Part shown: in pieces, positions 9,109-16,637 of the stretch
Numbering within the stretch: position 1 is the stretch's first letter
Layout of the letters: each line of letters opens with the position of its first letter
Origin: Symbiobacterium thermophilum
GTDB taxonomy: Bacteria; Bacillota; Sulfobacillia; UBA995
Assembly: GCA_020725145.1 (NCBI GenBank)
Contig: DYFO01000016.1
Coordinates: forward strand, 1 to 42,116
DNA: 42,116 nucleotides
Direction of reading: 5' to 3'
Notes under the pieces: generated by a model
Seen by the model: only the letters and a program-made list of their open reading frames with translations
The model's database searches: none
What the model was told of the DNA's origin: nothing
Made by a program: the position numbers and the translations under genes

Positions 9109-9136
9109 TGTACTCCTGCGAGGGCGAAGGTGTCAA
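9107..9136 (-). promoter_or_regulatory. Promoter of the ABC exporter operon
   Basis: On the minus strand, TTGACA (9136-9131) and TACAAT (9112-9107) are separated by 18 bases. The -35 box overlaps the stop codon of the QueG-like gene, so the exporter has its own promoter. The palindrome at 9089-9108 would let a repressor block it. Confidence 0.85.
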
Positions 9137-9819
9137 CTACGCAGATGGCAGCGCAGGGCGGCGTGCTCGGTGGTCCGTCGCAGGCCGGTGGCTGTATACC
9201 CCGGAGCTGGGCGGCACCGGCAGGTTTGTCTACAACCTGCCAGCCAACCCGGTTCTTCCTCGCGGAACCGACCGTAGGGGCAGACGTCCTGACATACCCG
9301 GCACATGGTCTGGGCGTGGGGAGTCAGGCGGACCTGGTAGGCGTCCCAGGAGTAGTCCTTGACCCGCAGGGGCTTGCCCACCAGGCACCGATGCGGATCG
9401 AGCCGGTACGGCTCCAGGGCACCCGCCGGGCAGGCATCTACACAGGCCTGACAGGTGCCGCACAGATCTTCGCCGGTCGGCGTGTCAGGGGGCAGCTCGG
9501 CGTCGGTGAGCACAACCCCAATACGCAGGTTGGGGCCGTAGATCCGGTTGATCAGCAGTGTGCTCTTGCCCTGGGCCCCGAACCCCGCTTCCACCGCCAA
9601 CTTCTTATAGGCGACGGGAACGTAATCGGCATTAACCCGGTAACCATGCTTGGTCAGGGCCTGGCGCACCGCCCGCACGGCCAGTGACGGCAATAGGTGT
9701 CCGGGGTAAGTCCATCCCCCGCCGGGCTGGCGCAGCGCCAGATCGAGCGTGCCGTCCCAGATGGGGTAGCCCACCACCAGCACCGAGCGCACGCCCTCGC
9801 ACGCCTCCGTCACGCGCAC
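9133..9819 (-). CDS. QueG-like 4Fe-4S protein, portion downstream of an in-frame TGA
   Basis: This 228-codon segment resembles the C-terminal part of epoxyqueuosine reductase-like proteins. It has two 4Fe-4S motifs, CGTCQACVDACP and CRVCQDVCP, after a GARSV-like strand (EGVRSVLVVGYP). The GTG at 9819 lacks a Shine-Dalgarno site. The frame continues upstream through a TGA (9837-9835) to an ATG at 9948 that has an excellent AGGAGGTG. The intact gene would therefore be 9948-9133, broken at codon 38. It may be a pseudogene, a recoded gene or a sequencing error. No B12-binding domain is visible, and the protein is shorter than true QueG. Its role in queuosine synthesis is unproven. Confidence 0.7.
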   Translation of the reverse strand: MRVTEACEGVRSVLVVGYPIWDGTLDLALRQPGGGWTYPGHLLPSLAVRAVRQALTKHGYRVNADYVPVAYKKLAVEAGFGAQGKSTLLINRIYGPNLRIGVVLTDAELPPDTPTGEDLCGTCQACVDACPAGALEPYRLDPHRCLVGKPLRVKDYSWDAYQVRLTPHAQTMCRVCQDVCPYGRFREEEPGWLAGCRQTCRCRPAPGYTATGLRRTTEHAALRCHLRS

Positions 9820-9834
9820 GGTGGACCGCTTGCC

Positions 9835-9948
9835 TCATGCCACCTCTATCCCGGCGTACCGGTCGGCGGTCTCCGGAGTGATCACTCCGAGCAGCGTCTG
9901 GCCGTAGGCCCGTGCCTTCTCGGCCAGATCCCGCTTCAGTTCTTCCAT
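9835..9948 (-). pseudogene. N-terminal fragment of the QueG-like gene, ending at in-frame TGA
   Basis: The ATG at 9948 follows AGGAGGTGG and opens 37 codons (MEELKRDLAEKARAYGQTLL, then GVITPETADRYAGIEVA). This is a typical start for this iron-sulfur family (LxxxAxxxGxxLxGV). The TGA at 9837-9835 is in the same frame as the downstream segment: 129 bases, exactly 43 codons, separate 9948 from 9819. A single base change (for example TGG to TGA) would explain the break. Confidence 0.7.
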
Positions 9949-10097
9949 GACCACCACCTCCTAGCGCGGCCTTGCAGGGACCGCATGCTGCAAAACCCTG
10001 TTCTCAGGGAAATCTCAAGAATCCAGGTTCCGGCATGACACCGAGGGGGTTGCCTACCGGTACTTTACACGCACCACAGTGATAGTGGTCACGATTG
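9949..10097. other. Intergenic region between divergent QueG-like gene and infC promoter
   Basis: No gene is visible. A short dyad ACCAC-N7-GTGGT (10073-10089) and an overlapping GTGA-N6-TCAC lie just upstream of the infC -35 box and could be a regulator site. I could not find a convincing minus-strand promoter for the QueG-like gene. Confidence 0.4.
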
Positions 10098-10126
10098 TTG
10101 CCCGACCCTGGACTTCATGGTATACT
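10098..10126 (+). promoter_or_regulatory. Promoter of infC-rpmI-rplT
   Basis: TTGCCC (10098-10103) and TATACT (10121-10126) are spaced by 17 bases. It precedes a leader of about 200 bases that ends in a strong terminator before infC. Confidence 0.75.
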
Positions 10127-10132
10127 TGCCTT

Positions 10133-10320
10133 GTGCCGTAACCTTCCGAGTTAGCTGGAGGCGAACAGGCCATACCGGCCGAGCGGCACCAAAGTAGAAG
10201 CGCCCCGCTTCTCACCCCGGAGCGTCGTGGGGACTGCCACCGGGGTCAGGACCGAAGGGATGTTCCATTGGGACTGCCATGACGTGAGATAGCGGGTGCG
10301 GCGCACCCGCGTTTTTTTCG
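10133..10320 (+). ncRNA. infC leader with attenuator (L20-leader type)
   Basis: The transcript between promoter and infC has no ORF of note and ends in a perfect intrinsic terminator 20 bases before the infC start. In Bacillota, ribosomal protein L20 binds such leaders and causes premature termination of infC-rpmI-rplT. The position and terminator match this, but I could not verify the L20-binding fold by eye. Confidence 0.6.
10292..10318 (+). terminator. Attenuator terminator before infC
   Basis: GCGGGTGC (10292-10299) and GCACCCGC (10303-10310) form a perfect 8-bp stem with a 3-base loop, followed by G and seven T residues. This is the strongest intrinsic terminator in the window, and it lies inside a transcription unit, so it must be regulated. 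Confidence 0.9.
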
Positions 10321-10337
10321 AGGGGAGGTGATAGGAC

Positions 10338-10937
10338 ATCACGAGGGATTTGCGGGTAAACGAGCAGATCCGGGCCAGGGAAGTGCGGGTGGTCGACGAG
10401 AACGGCGAACAGCTGGGCATCCTCAGCACCCGCGAGGCTCTGAACCTGGCCTACGAGCGGAACCTGGATCTGGTCGAAGTGGCTCCTCAAGCCCGTCCCG
10501 TGGTCTGCCGCATTATGGATTATGGCAAGTTCAAGTACGACCAGAGCAAGCGGGACCGCGAAGCCCGCAGAAAGCAACGTTCGGTGGATATCAAGGAAGT
10601 GAAGATGCGCCCCCGCATTGACGAACACGACTTCGACGTCAAGGCCCGGGCGGTGGACCGGTTCCTGCGCGAGGGTAACAAGGTGAAGGTGACCATCATG
10701 TTCCGCGGCCGCGAAGTGGTGCACGCCGACCTCGGCCGGCAGGTCCTGGACCGCATGGCCGTCCAGGTGCAGGGGGCGGGGACCGTAGAGCGGCCGGCCA
10801 GGCTGGAAGGACGGACGATGGTCATGTTCTTGACGCCCCGTCGCCAACTGAGGGCGCAGGTGGTGGGGGCCGCGGAACAGCCGCCCGCGAGTGCGGGCAA
10901 AGGTGGTGGTCATGATGCCCAAGATGAAGAGCCATAG
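10338..10937 (+). CDS. infC: Translation initiation factor IF-3, ATC start
   Basis: IF-3 binds the 30S subunit and proofreads initiator tRNA and start codon choice. The N-domain ([20 protein letters not shown]), linker ([18 protein letters not shown]) and C-domain ([14 protein letters not shown]) are all present. No ATG, GTG or TTG fits the strong GGGGAGGTG site. ATC at 10338 does, nine bases after GGAGG, giving [11 protein letters not shown]. Infrequent AUU/AUC starts are a known infC feature that lets IF-3 limit its own translation. A TTG at 10350 would cut into the conserved N-terminus. The 199 residues include a C-terminal tail of about 25 and overlap rpmI by 23 bases. Confidence 0.95.
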   Translation: MTRDLRVNEQIRAREVRVVDENGEQLGILSTREALNLAYERNLDLVEVAPQARPVVCRIMDYGKFKYDQSKRDREARRKQRSVDIKEVKMRPRIDEHDFDVKARAVDRFLREGNKVKVTIMFRGREVVHADLGRQVLDRMAVQVQGAGTVERPARLEGRTMVMFLTPRRQLRAQVVGAAEQPPASAGKGGGHDAQDEEP

Positions 10938-11106
10938 CGGTGCGAAGAAACGCTTCAAGGTCTCGGCTACGGGGAAGCTGATGCGGCGCCAGGCGTTCAG
11001 AAGCCACCTTCTGACCGGGAAGCGGCCCAAGCGGAAGCGGCGGTTGGCCAGGCCGGCGGCGGTAGACCCCAGCATGAGCAAGAGAATCCGGCAGCTTTTG
11101 CCTTAG
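10915..11106 (+). CDS. rpmI: 50S ribosomal protein L35
   Basis: This 63-residue basic protein begins [20 protein letters not shown], the conserved L35 start, and ends [11 protein letters not shown]. The ATG at 10915 is chosen from the family N-terminus; a second ATG is directly before it and AAAGGTGG lies upstream. The start is inside the infC 3' end, so translation is probably coupled. It is the middle gene of infC-rpmI-rplT. Confidence 0.97.
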   Translation: MPKMKSHSGAKKRFKVSATGKLMRRQAFRSHLLTGKRPKRKRRLARPAAVDPSMSKRIRQLLP

Positions 11107-11171
11107 GTTTGAGCGGTTGAGGCCCGATCCCGGACTACGGGGGAGAGCTTCGGAGGAGGTGCTGTTCGAAG

Positions 11172-11525
11172 ATGCCGCGGGTCAAAAAGGGTGTCACCAA
11201 GCGCCGCCGTCACAAGAAGATCCTGAAGATGGCCAAAGGGTTCAGAGGTACCCGCAGCAAGCTCTTCAGACCTGCCAACGAGGCGGTTCTGCACGCCTTG
11301 GCTTACGCTTACCGGCACCGGCGAACCCGTAAGCGGGAGTTCCGCCGGCTTTGGATCGCCAGGATCAACGCCGCGGCCAGAAAGGACGGGCTGTCCTACA
11401 GCAGGCTGATCAACGGCCTCAGGCGCGCGGGCATAACCATCAACCGGAAGATGCTGGCGGATCTGGCGGTGCGAGATCAGGAAGCCTTCGGCCAGCTGGT
11501 GGCCAAGGCCAGGGAGAATCTCTAG
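11172..11525 (+). CDS. rplT: 50S ribosomal protein L20
   Basis: This 117-residue protein ([19 protein letters not shown] at the start) has the full L20 length and pattern, including [17 protein letters not shown] and [11 protein letters not shown]. It is needed early in 50S assembly. In Bacillota it also represses its own operon through the leader, which fits the attenuator at 10292-10318. GGAGGAGGTG lies 10 bases before the ATG. Confidence 0.98.
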   Translation: MPRVKKGVTKRRRHKKILKMAKGFRGTRSKLFRPANEAVLHALAYAYRHRRTRKREFRRLWIARINAAARKDGLSYSRLINGLRRAGITINRKMLADLAVRDQEAFGQLVAKARENL

Positions 11526-11544
11526 GAGGCAACGGAGAGCGATC

Positions 11545-12201
11545 ATGGCTGCGGCCAAGCAGTTCGCGGTGATCGGTCTCGGCCGGTTCGGGCGCAGTGT
11601 GGCGCTTACCTTGGCCGAGATGGGTTGCGAGGTCCTGGGTGTGGACTTACGTGAAGACGTGGTGACCGACCTGGGAGACAGCCTGACCCACGTGGTGCAG
11701 GGCGATGCCACCGACGAGGATGTGCTCAAGTCGTTGGGCCTGCGCAACTTCGACGTGGTGGTGGTCGGGATCGGTCAGGACATCCAGGCCAGCATCCTGG
11801 TAACCCTGATGGTGAAGGAACTGGGCGTCAGGTATGTGGTGGCCAAGGCGCAGACGGAGGCACACGGCAAGGTGCTGTCGCGGGTGGGGGCAGACCGCGT
11901 GGTCTTCCCCGAGCGCGACATGGGTGCCCGGGTGGCCCACAACCTGGTGTCCAACAACGTGCTGGATCAGATTGAGCTTTCACCCGACCATACCATCGTG
12001 GAGATCGTGGCGGGGGACAAGTTCTCCTGCAAGACATTGCGGCAGCTGGATCTTCGGGCCCGATACGGGGTCAACGTGATGGCGGTACGCAAGGGCGACC
12101 GCGTGATCGTCTCTCCCAAGGCCGACGAGTCCATCGACCCCGAGGACATCCTGGTGGTCATCGGCCGTGACGATTCCATACGGCGCATGGAGATCCAGTA
12201 G
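11545..12201 (+). CDS. TrkA/KtrA potassium uptake regulatory subunit (first copy)
   Basis: This 218-residue cytoplasmic protein has an N-terminal RCK Rossmann domain (VIGLGRFGRSVALTLAEMG, acidic residue in GVDLRED) and a C-terminal TrkA_C domain from about 135. Such subunits form octameric rings that gate TrkH/KtrB channels in response to nucleotides. It begins 20 bases after rplT and lies just ahead of the channel gene, with a second copy on the other side. The two copies are related but clearly diverged. It may be co-transcribed with the ribosomal genes. Confidence 0.92.
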   Translation: MAAAKQFAVIGLGRFGRSVALTLAEMGCEVLGVDLREDVVTDLGDSLTHVVQGDATDEDVLKSLGLRNFDVVVVGIGQDIQASILVTLMVKELGVRYVVAKAQTEAHGKVLSRVGADRVVFPERDMGARVAHNLVSNNVLDQIELSPDHTIVEIVAGDKFSCKTLRQLDLRARYGVNVMAVRKGDRVIVSPKADESIDPEDILVVIGRDDSIRRMEIQ

Positions 12202-12268
12202 CTAGCCCCTCCGGCACCCAGAAGCAACCGAAAGGTTGGAGCCATCCGGAGGGAGAAGAAGGGACAGC

Positions 12269-13606
12269 ATGTTCGCCACCGAAGAGCCGACCCGGCCCCG
12301 GCTGCCCCGGCCGGCCCGGAAGCTGGTGCTCGGGTTCCTGGCTGCCATCGCCGTCGGCACCATCCTGCTCAGGCTGCCCTGGTCAACCCCGGACGGTCGC
12401 GGGCTGAGCCTACCCGATGCGCTGTTCACCGCCACCTCAGCCGTCTGCGTGACCGGGCTGGTGGTGGTCGACATCGGCAGCGCCCTCAGCCACTTCGGGC
12501 AGGGGGTGGTTCTGGCCCTGATCCAGGCCGGGGGACTCGGGATCATGACCGTGTCCACCGTGTTCGCGCTGATGGTGGGCAAGCGGATCGGGCTGGGAGA
12601 GCGGCTCACCATGCAGGAGGCCATCGGCGGGTTCGGCCTGGCCGGCCTGGTCCGCCTTACGCGGATGGTGGTGGTGGCCATGCTCGCCATCGAGGCCATG
12701 GGGGCGCTGGCACTGACGGCCTTGTTCGCCCGGGAGTTTCCGTTTCCACGTGCCCTGTACTACGGGGTTTTCCACGCGGTGTCCGCTTTTTGCAACGCCG
12801 GGTTTTCGCTTTTCAGCACCAGCCTGCAGGCCTACTCCGGCGATATCCTTGTCAACCTGGTCTTCATGGTGCTCATCGTGCTCGGCGGTATCGGCTTTTA
12901 CGTGCTGGCCGAACTGTGGCAGCACGGACAGCGGCTCTCGCTGCATTCACGCCTGGCGATCGCCGTGTCCGTCGCCCTCATCGTGGTAGGGACCCTCGTG
13001 GTCCTCGGGCTGGAGTGGGAAAACCCTGCCACGCTCGGGGCTTTGGCTCCCGGCGAGCGCTTGCTGGCCTCGCTGTTCCAATCGGTAACCCCCCGAACCG
13101 CCGGCTTCAACACCATCCCCACCGGGATGTTGCGCGAGGGCACGCTTTTCTTCCTCATCGCGCTGATGCTCATCGGGGCCTCGCCCGGTTCCACCGGCGG
13201 CGGCATCAAGACCACCACCTTCTGGATGCTGCTGGCGGCGGTGCGTTCCACGCTGGCCGGCCGGACGGAGATCGTGGTTTTCGAGCGCCGTCTCGGCCGT
13301 GAGCTGACCGACAAGGCGATCGTGATCTTCGTGCTGGCCATCGCCGTGGTCTCGCTGACCGCTCTCGTGCTTTCGCTGACCGAGCAGGCGACTTTCATCC
13401 AGGTGCTGTTTGAGGCGGCGTCGGCTTTCGGCACCGTGGGGCTTTCCACCGGCATCACCTCGGAGCTTTCACTTGCGGGTCGCCTGCTGCTGCCCCTGAC
13501 CATGTTCGTCGGCAGGCTGGGTCCGGTCACCGTGGCCATGGCCATCACCCAGCGGCGCCGTGCCACGACCGTACGCTACCCCGAAGACAGAGTCATGGTG
13601 GGTTAG
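12269..13606 (+). CDS. Potassium uptake channel subunit, TrkH/KtrB family
   Basis: This 445-residue integral membrane protein has the four pore-loop motifs of the family: TSAVCVTGL, SAFCNAGFSLF, VTPRTAGFNT and SAFGTVGLSTG. The central Gly residues that form the selectivity filter are kept. It imports K+ with the neighbouring RCK subunits. The ATG at 12269 is preferred, preceded by a purine-rich GGAGGGAGAAGAAGGG. A TTG at 12236 would add 11 unlikely residues. The length is nearer KtrB than E. coli TrkH. Confidence 0.95.
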   Translation: MFATEEPTRPRLPRPARKLVLGFLAAIAVGTILLRLPWSTPDGRGLSLPDALFTATSAVCVTGLVVVDIGSALSHFGQGVVLALIQAGGLGIMTVSTVFALMVGKRIGLGERLTMQEAIGGFGLAGLVRLTRMVVVAMLAIEAMGALALTALFAREFPFPRALYYGVFHAVSAFCNAGFSLFSTSLQAYSGDILVNLVFMVLIVLGGIGFYVLAELWQHGQRLSLHSRLAIAVSVALIVVGTLVVLGLEWENPATLGALAPGERLLASLFQSVTPRTAGFNTIPTGMLREGTLFFLIALMLIGASPGSTGGGIKTTTFWMLLAAVRSTLAGRTEIVVFERRLGRELTDKAIVIFVLAIAVVSLTALVLSLTEQATFIQVLFEAASAFGTVGLSTGITSELSLAGRLLLPLTMFVGRLGPVTVAMAITQRRRATTVRYPEDRVMVG

Positions 13607-13624
13607 CCACAGGAGGGTGCCATC

Positions 13625-14275
13625 GTGAAGTCGCGCTTCGCGGTAATAGGGCTGGGCCGCTTCGGACGGAGCGTGGCTCTGAACCTGGCCCGATGGAGCT
13701 ACGAGGTGCTGGGGGTCGACCGGGACGAACATCGGGTGAAGATGGTTTCCGGCCGCCTGGCGCGGGCGATCCAGGCCGACGCCTCGAGCCCCCAGGTCTT
13801 CCAGTCGCTCAAGTTGGCCGCCTACGACGTGGCGGTGGTGGCCATGGGCTCCAGCCTGGAGGCCAGCGTCCTGGTGACCACCATGCTCAAGCAGGGCGGT
13901 TGCCCCAGGGTGGTGGCCAAGGCTGCCGGTGACCTGCAAGCCTCGGTGCTTCGGCAGGTGGGAGCGGACGAGGTCGTGTTGCCGGAGAAGGAGATGGGAC
14001 AGCGGATCGCGCGCAACCTGATGCTGCCCAACATCCTGGACTACCTGGCGCTCGCCCCCGGTTACCGGGTGGTGGAGGCCGCCGCTCCGCCCGCCTTTCA
14101 CGGTCGCACGCTGGACGAGCTGGAACTGGGAGCCAGCCACGGCCTCAACGTGCTGGCGGTGAGGACGGCCGAAGGTGTCGAAGTAGCCCCGCCCGCCGGC
14201 TACCGCGTTCAGCCCGGTGACGTGCTGGTGGTGGTGGGTCGCGTGGAACGCCTCAGACTGCTCAACCAGGTGTGA
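13625..14275 (+). CDS. TrkA/KtrA potassium uptake regulatory subunit (second copy)
   Basis: This 216-residue RCK protein has Rossmann motif VIGLGRFGRSVALNLARW and a TrkA_C domain. The GTG start at 13625 follows AGGAGGG. In the first copy the adenine-binding acidic residue is in VDLRED; here it is VDRDEH. The C-terminal domain differs more, with AAPPAFHGRTLDELELG here. Flanking one channel with two gating subunits suggests hetero-rings or alternative regulators. The stop overlaps the start of the SpoU methyltransferase. Confidence 0.92.
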   Translation: MKSRFAVIGLGRFGRSVALNLARWSYEVLGVDRDEHRVKMVSGRLARAIQADASSPQVFQSLKLAAYDVAVVAMGSSLEASVLVTTMLKQGGCPRVVAKAAGDLQASVLRQVGADEVVLPEKEMGQRIARNLMLPNILDYLALAPGYRVVEAAAPPAFHGRTLDELELGASHGLNVLAVRTAEGVEVAPPAGYRVQPGDVLVVVGRVERLRLLNQV

Positions 14276-15132
14276 CGGCGGTGGGCAGGCAAATCAGCAG
14301 CCGGCACAACCCCCACCTTGTATACCTGCGACGGTTGGCCCGGAGGCGCTTTCGTGAGCGCGAAGGAGCGGTGCTGGTGGAAGGCCCCCGCCTTGCGCTT
14401 GAGGCGGCCAACGCGGGCACCTCTCCCCGGTTGGTGGTGCTTTGCCCTGAGCTTGCAGCACGAGGCGGCCTTGCCCCGGAGCTTGCGGCCTGGGTCGCAC
14501 GGTCGCCGGTCTTGCTTGAAGTTCCGCCCGAGCTGTTCGCCACGGTGGCCACCACCGAGTCCCCCCAGGGACTGCTGGCCGTGGTGGACGAGCCCGGTCG
14601 CGACGTGCATCCGGTGTTGACCTGCGGCTCGGTGTTGTTGCTGGTGATCGACGGCGTTCAGGACCCGGGTAACGTGGGTTCGCTCATCCGCAGCGCGCAC
14701 GCGCTGGGGGCGGCAGCGGTACTGACGGTGGAAGGGACCGGCGATCCCTTCGGTCCCAAGGCGCTGCGAGCCTCCGCCGGCGCCTGCTTTCGACTGCCGG
14801 TGGCCAGACCCGCCAGGGCGGCACAGGTGGCCGGCCTGCTGGCGGACCATGGTGTCCGCCTGGTGGGAGCGGATCCCCGGGGGGATCTGTTCCCGTGGGA
14901 GGTGGACTTCACCGGCAAGGTGGCACTGGCGGTGGGCAACGAGGCGGCAGGTCTTGGACCCGCCTTGCGAGGCGGCGAACTGGTGCGCATACCCATGGCG
15001 CCGACGGCCGAATCGCTCAACGCGGCGGCCGCCGGCGCCGTGCTGCTTTACGAGGCCATGCGGCAACGCGGCCGGGGAGCCCTGCTCCGGGAGCGCCCGG
15101 CGGCTGGTCAGGGCCTAGAACATGTGCTATAA
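14272..15132 (+). CDS. SpoU/TrmH-family RNA 2'-O-methyltransferase
   Basis: This 286-residue protein has an N-terminal RNA-binding substrate domain (about 1-100) and a SPOUT knot domain. Its three motifs are DPGNVGSLIRSAHALGA, GNEAAGLGP and IPMAPTAESLNAAAAGAVLL. It should methylate a ribose 2'-OH in rRNA or tRNA using AdoMet. Its position just before pheS-pheT is conserved in many Bacillota. The GTG at 14272 overlaps the preceding stop; a GTG at 14281 is an alternative. The target nucleotide is unknown. Confidence 0.92.
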   Translation: MTAVGRQISSRHNPHLVYLRRLARRRFREREGAVLVEGPRLALEAANAGTSPRLVVLCPELAARGGLAPELAAWVARSPVLLEVPPELFATVATTESPQGLLAVVDEPGRDVHPVLTCGSVLLLVIDGVQDPGNVGSLIRSAHALGAAAVLTVEGTGDPFGPKALRASAGACFRLPVARPARAAQVAGLLADHGVRLVGADPRGDLFPWEVDFTGKVALAVGNEAAGLGPALRGGELVRIPMAPTAESLNAAAAGAVLLYEAMRQRGRGALLRERPAAGQGLEHVL

Positions 15133-15133
15133 T
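15105..15133 (+). promoter_or_regulatory. Promoter ahead of the YqzL-like gene and pheST leader
   Basis: TATAAT (15128-15133) is perfect. TGGTCA (15105-15110) matches 4 of 6 at a 17-base spacing. It overlaps the end of the methyltransferase gene and could transcribe the small ORF, the T-box and pheST. A weaker candidate (TTGTAC-N18-TAGGAT, 15241-15270) could start the T-box RNA alone. Confidence 0.65.
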
Positions 15134-15177
15134 CGGGGGCAGAGCTGTACCAGCGAGGCCGGAAGGAGCGTCGCCGG

Positions 15178-15267
15178 GTGCTCACCGCCGATGTCTTATG
15201 GAGGATCTTCGAGCTGACCGGTTCCGTCGTCGCGTACCTCTTGTACAAGAAGTTGACCGCGGAGTAG
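15178..15267 (+). CDS. YqzL-like mini-protein (29 aa)
   Basis: GTG at 15178, nine bases after GGAAGGAG, opens a 29-codon ORF reading MLTADVLWRIFELTGSVV and then AYLLYKKLTAE. The pattern W-x-x-F-x-x-T-G-x-x-x-A-Y-L-L-Y-K-x-L is that of the Bacillota YqzL family of tiny proteins of unknown function. It lies between the SpoU gene and the pheS T-box, downstream of its own good promoter. It is too short for routine gene callers. Confidence 0.8.
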   Translation: MLTADVLWRIFELTGSVVAYLLYKKLTAE

Positions 15268-15274
15268 GATAAGG

Positions 15275-15575
15275 CACGATCCAAAAGGTGATGACGGGAA
15301 GGAGTAACCTCGCCACCCGCCTTCCAGGGAGGGAACGCCGTGACTGGGAGCGTTTCCGGACGGGAGCGGGGTGAAGTTCGCCCCCGAGCCGGCGGCTGAA
15401 CGCTTCCGGCAAGTAGGCCGCACCGGTGGCTCCCACCGTTACCGGGGAGAGGGTATAAAGGCGTGCCGAGCGCCGGGCGTACCCGCGGAGCGGGCAGGCC
15501 TGCAGGCCTGTCAAGTAGGGTGGTACCACGGAGATCATGAAGGCTCCGTCCCTGCCGGGACGGAGCCTTTGCACT
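15275..15575 (+). ncRNA. T-box riboswitch, phenylalanine-specific (pheST leader)
   Basis: The T-box core AGGGTGGTACCACGG is at 15517-15531. The specifier loop reads TGAAG-TTC with TTC, a Phe codon, at 15377-15379. AGTA, on the opposite side of the loop, is near 15303. The bulge base after TGG is T, pairing with the A discriminator of tRNA-Phe. A terminator follows at 15541-15570. Uncharged tRNA-Phe should permit pheS-pheT transcription. The core, specifier and downstream gene agree. Confidence 0.95.
15541..15570 (+). terminator. T-box-controlled terminator before pheS
   Basis: A 12-bp perfect stem (AGGCTCCGTCCC, 15541-15552, with GGGACGGAGCCT, 15557-15568) has a 4-base loop and a short TTT. 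It lies 10 bases after the T-box core and 30 before pheS. Confidence 0.88.
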
Positions 15576-15599
15576 ATCACCGATAAGGGGGGCCTCACC

Positions 15600-16625
15600 T
15601 TGCGAGAAACGGTAGAGCGGCTACGCGAGGAAGCCCTGGCCGCCGTTGCCGCGGCGGCCAGGCCGGAAGAACTCGAGGCGTTGAGGGTTCGCTACCTGGG
15701 TCGCAAGGGCGAGCTCACGCGTATCCTGAGGGGTTTGGGTCAGGTGCCGCCCGAGGAGCGCCCTGCGCTCGGCGCGCTGGCCAACCGGGCACGCGAGGAG
15801 GTAGAGGCCGCCGTTGCCTCCCGCCTGCAGTCGTTGCGTGAGGAAGAGGCGGCGAAACGCCTGAGCGCCGAGGCCGTGGACGTCACCCTGCCGGGGGTCG
15901 GGTGGCCGGTGGGGCAGCGCCACATCGTCCATCAGGTCAGGCGGGAGATCGAGGAGTTCTTCCTGCATCTGGGGTTCAGCATCGCCGAGGGGCCCGAGGT
16001 GGAGCTTGACTACTTCAATTTTGAAGCGCTCAACATCCCGCGCGGCCATCCCGCGCGAGAGGCCCAGGACACCTTCTTCCTGACCGACGAGCTTTTGCTA
16101 AGGACGCACACCTCGCCGGTTCAGATCAGGGTGATGCGGTCGCTGTCGCCCCGGCTGCCGGTACGCGTGATATGCCCGGGACGTGTGTACCGCCGTGACA
16201 CCCCGGACCCTTCCCATCTTCCCTCTTTCCACCAGATAGAGGCCTTGGCGGTGGACCGCGGAGTGACATTTGGCGACCTGCGAGGCACCTTGGAGCTGTT
16301 CGCCCGCACCATCTTCGGCCCGGCTACCCGCGTGAGGTTCCGGCCGAGTTACTTCCCTTTCACCGAGCCGAGCGCGGAGGTGGACGTCTCCTGCATGTGC
16401 GGTGGTAAAGGCTGCGGCGTCTGCGGTGGCGCGGGCTGGGTGGAGATCCTGGGCGCCGGCATGGTCCACCCGCGCGTCCTGGAGCACGGTGGCTACGACC
16501 CCGAAGAGGTGTCCGGGTATGCCCTTGGGCTGGGAGTCGAACGCACGGCGATGCTCAGGCACGGCATAGACGACATGCGACTGTTCCTGCAGAACGACGT
16601 GAGGTTCCTGAGGCAGTTCGCCTAG
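15600..16625 (+). CDS. pheS: Phenylalanyl-tRNA synthetase alpha subunit
   Basis: This 341-residue catalytic subunit of the (alpha-beta)2 enzyme charges tRNA-Phe. It has an N-terminal coiled coil (1-90) and a class II core: motif 2 lies in the FRPSYFPFTEPSAEVDVSC region, motif 3 in GLGVERTAMLRHGIDD. A CxCxxxxCxxC cluster (CMCGGKGCGVC) marks the bacterial type. The TTG start at 15600 is preceded by AAGGGGGG eight bases away and gives the family N-terminus (LRETVERLREEAL). The open frame back to 15537 runs through the terminator and is not translated. It is controlled by the Phe T-box and followed 12 bases later by pheT. Confidence 0.97.
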   Translation: MRETVERLREEALAAVAAAARPEELEALRVRYLGRKGELTRILRGLGQVPPEERPALGALANRAREEVEAAVASRLQSLREEEAAKRLSAEAVDVTLPGVGWPVGQRHIVHQVRREIEEFFLHLGFSIAEGPEVELDYFNFEALNIPRGHPAREAQDTFFLTDELLLRTHTSPVQIRVMRSLSPRLPVRVICPGRVYRRDTPDPSHLPSFHQIEALAVDRGVTFGDLRGTLELFARTIFGPATRVRFRPSYFPFTEPSAEVDVSCMCGGKGCGVCGGAGWVEILGAGMVHPRVLEHGGYDPEEVSGYALGLGVERTAMLRHGIDDMRLFLQNDVRFLRQFA

Positions 16626-16637
16626 GAGGGAAGACAG

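Noticed and set aside
9835-9837. TGA as a firm selenocysteine codon
   Set aside because: The position is not a known redox site of the family, and the stem after it does not match the usual SECIS loop. It is kept only as an alternative in the findings.
15537-15599. Earlier pheS start at 15537
   Set aside because: The first 21 codons would lie in the T-box terminator hairpin. TTG 15600 has a good Shine-Dalgarno site and the family N-terminus.
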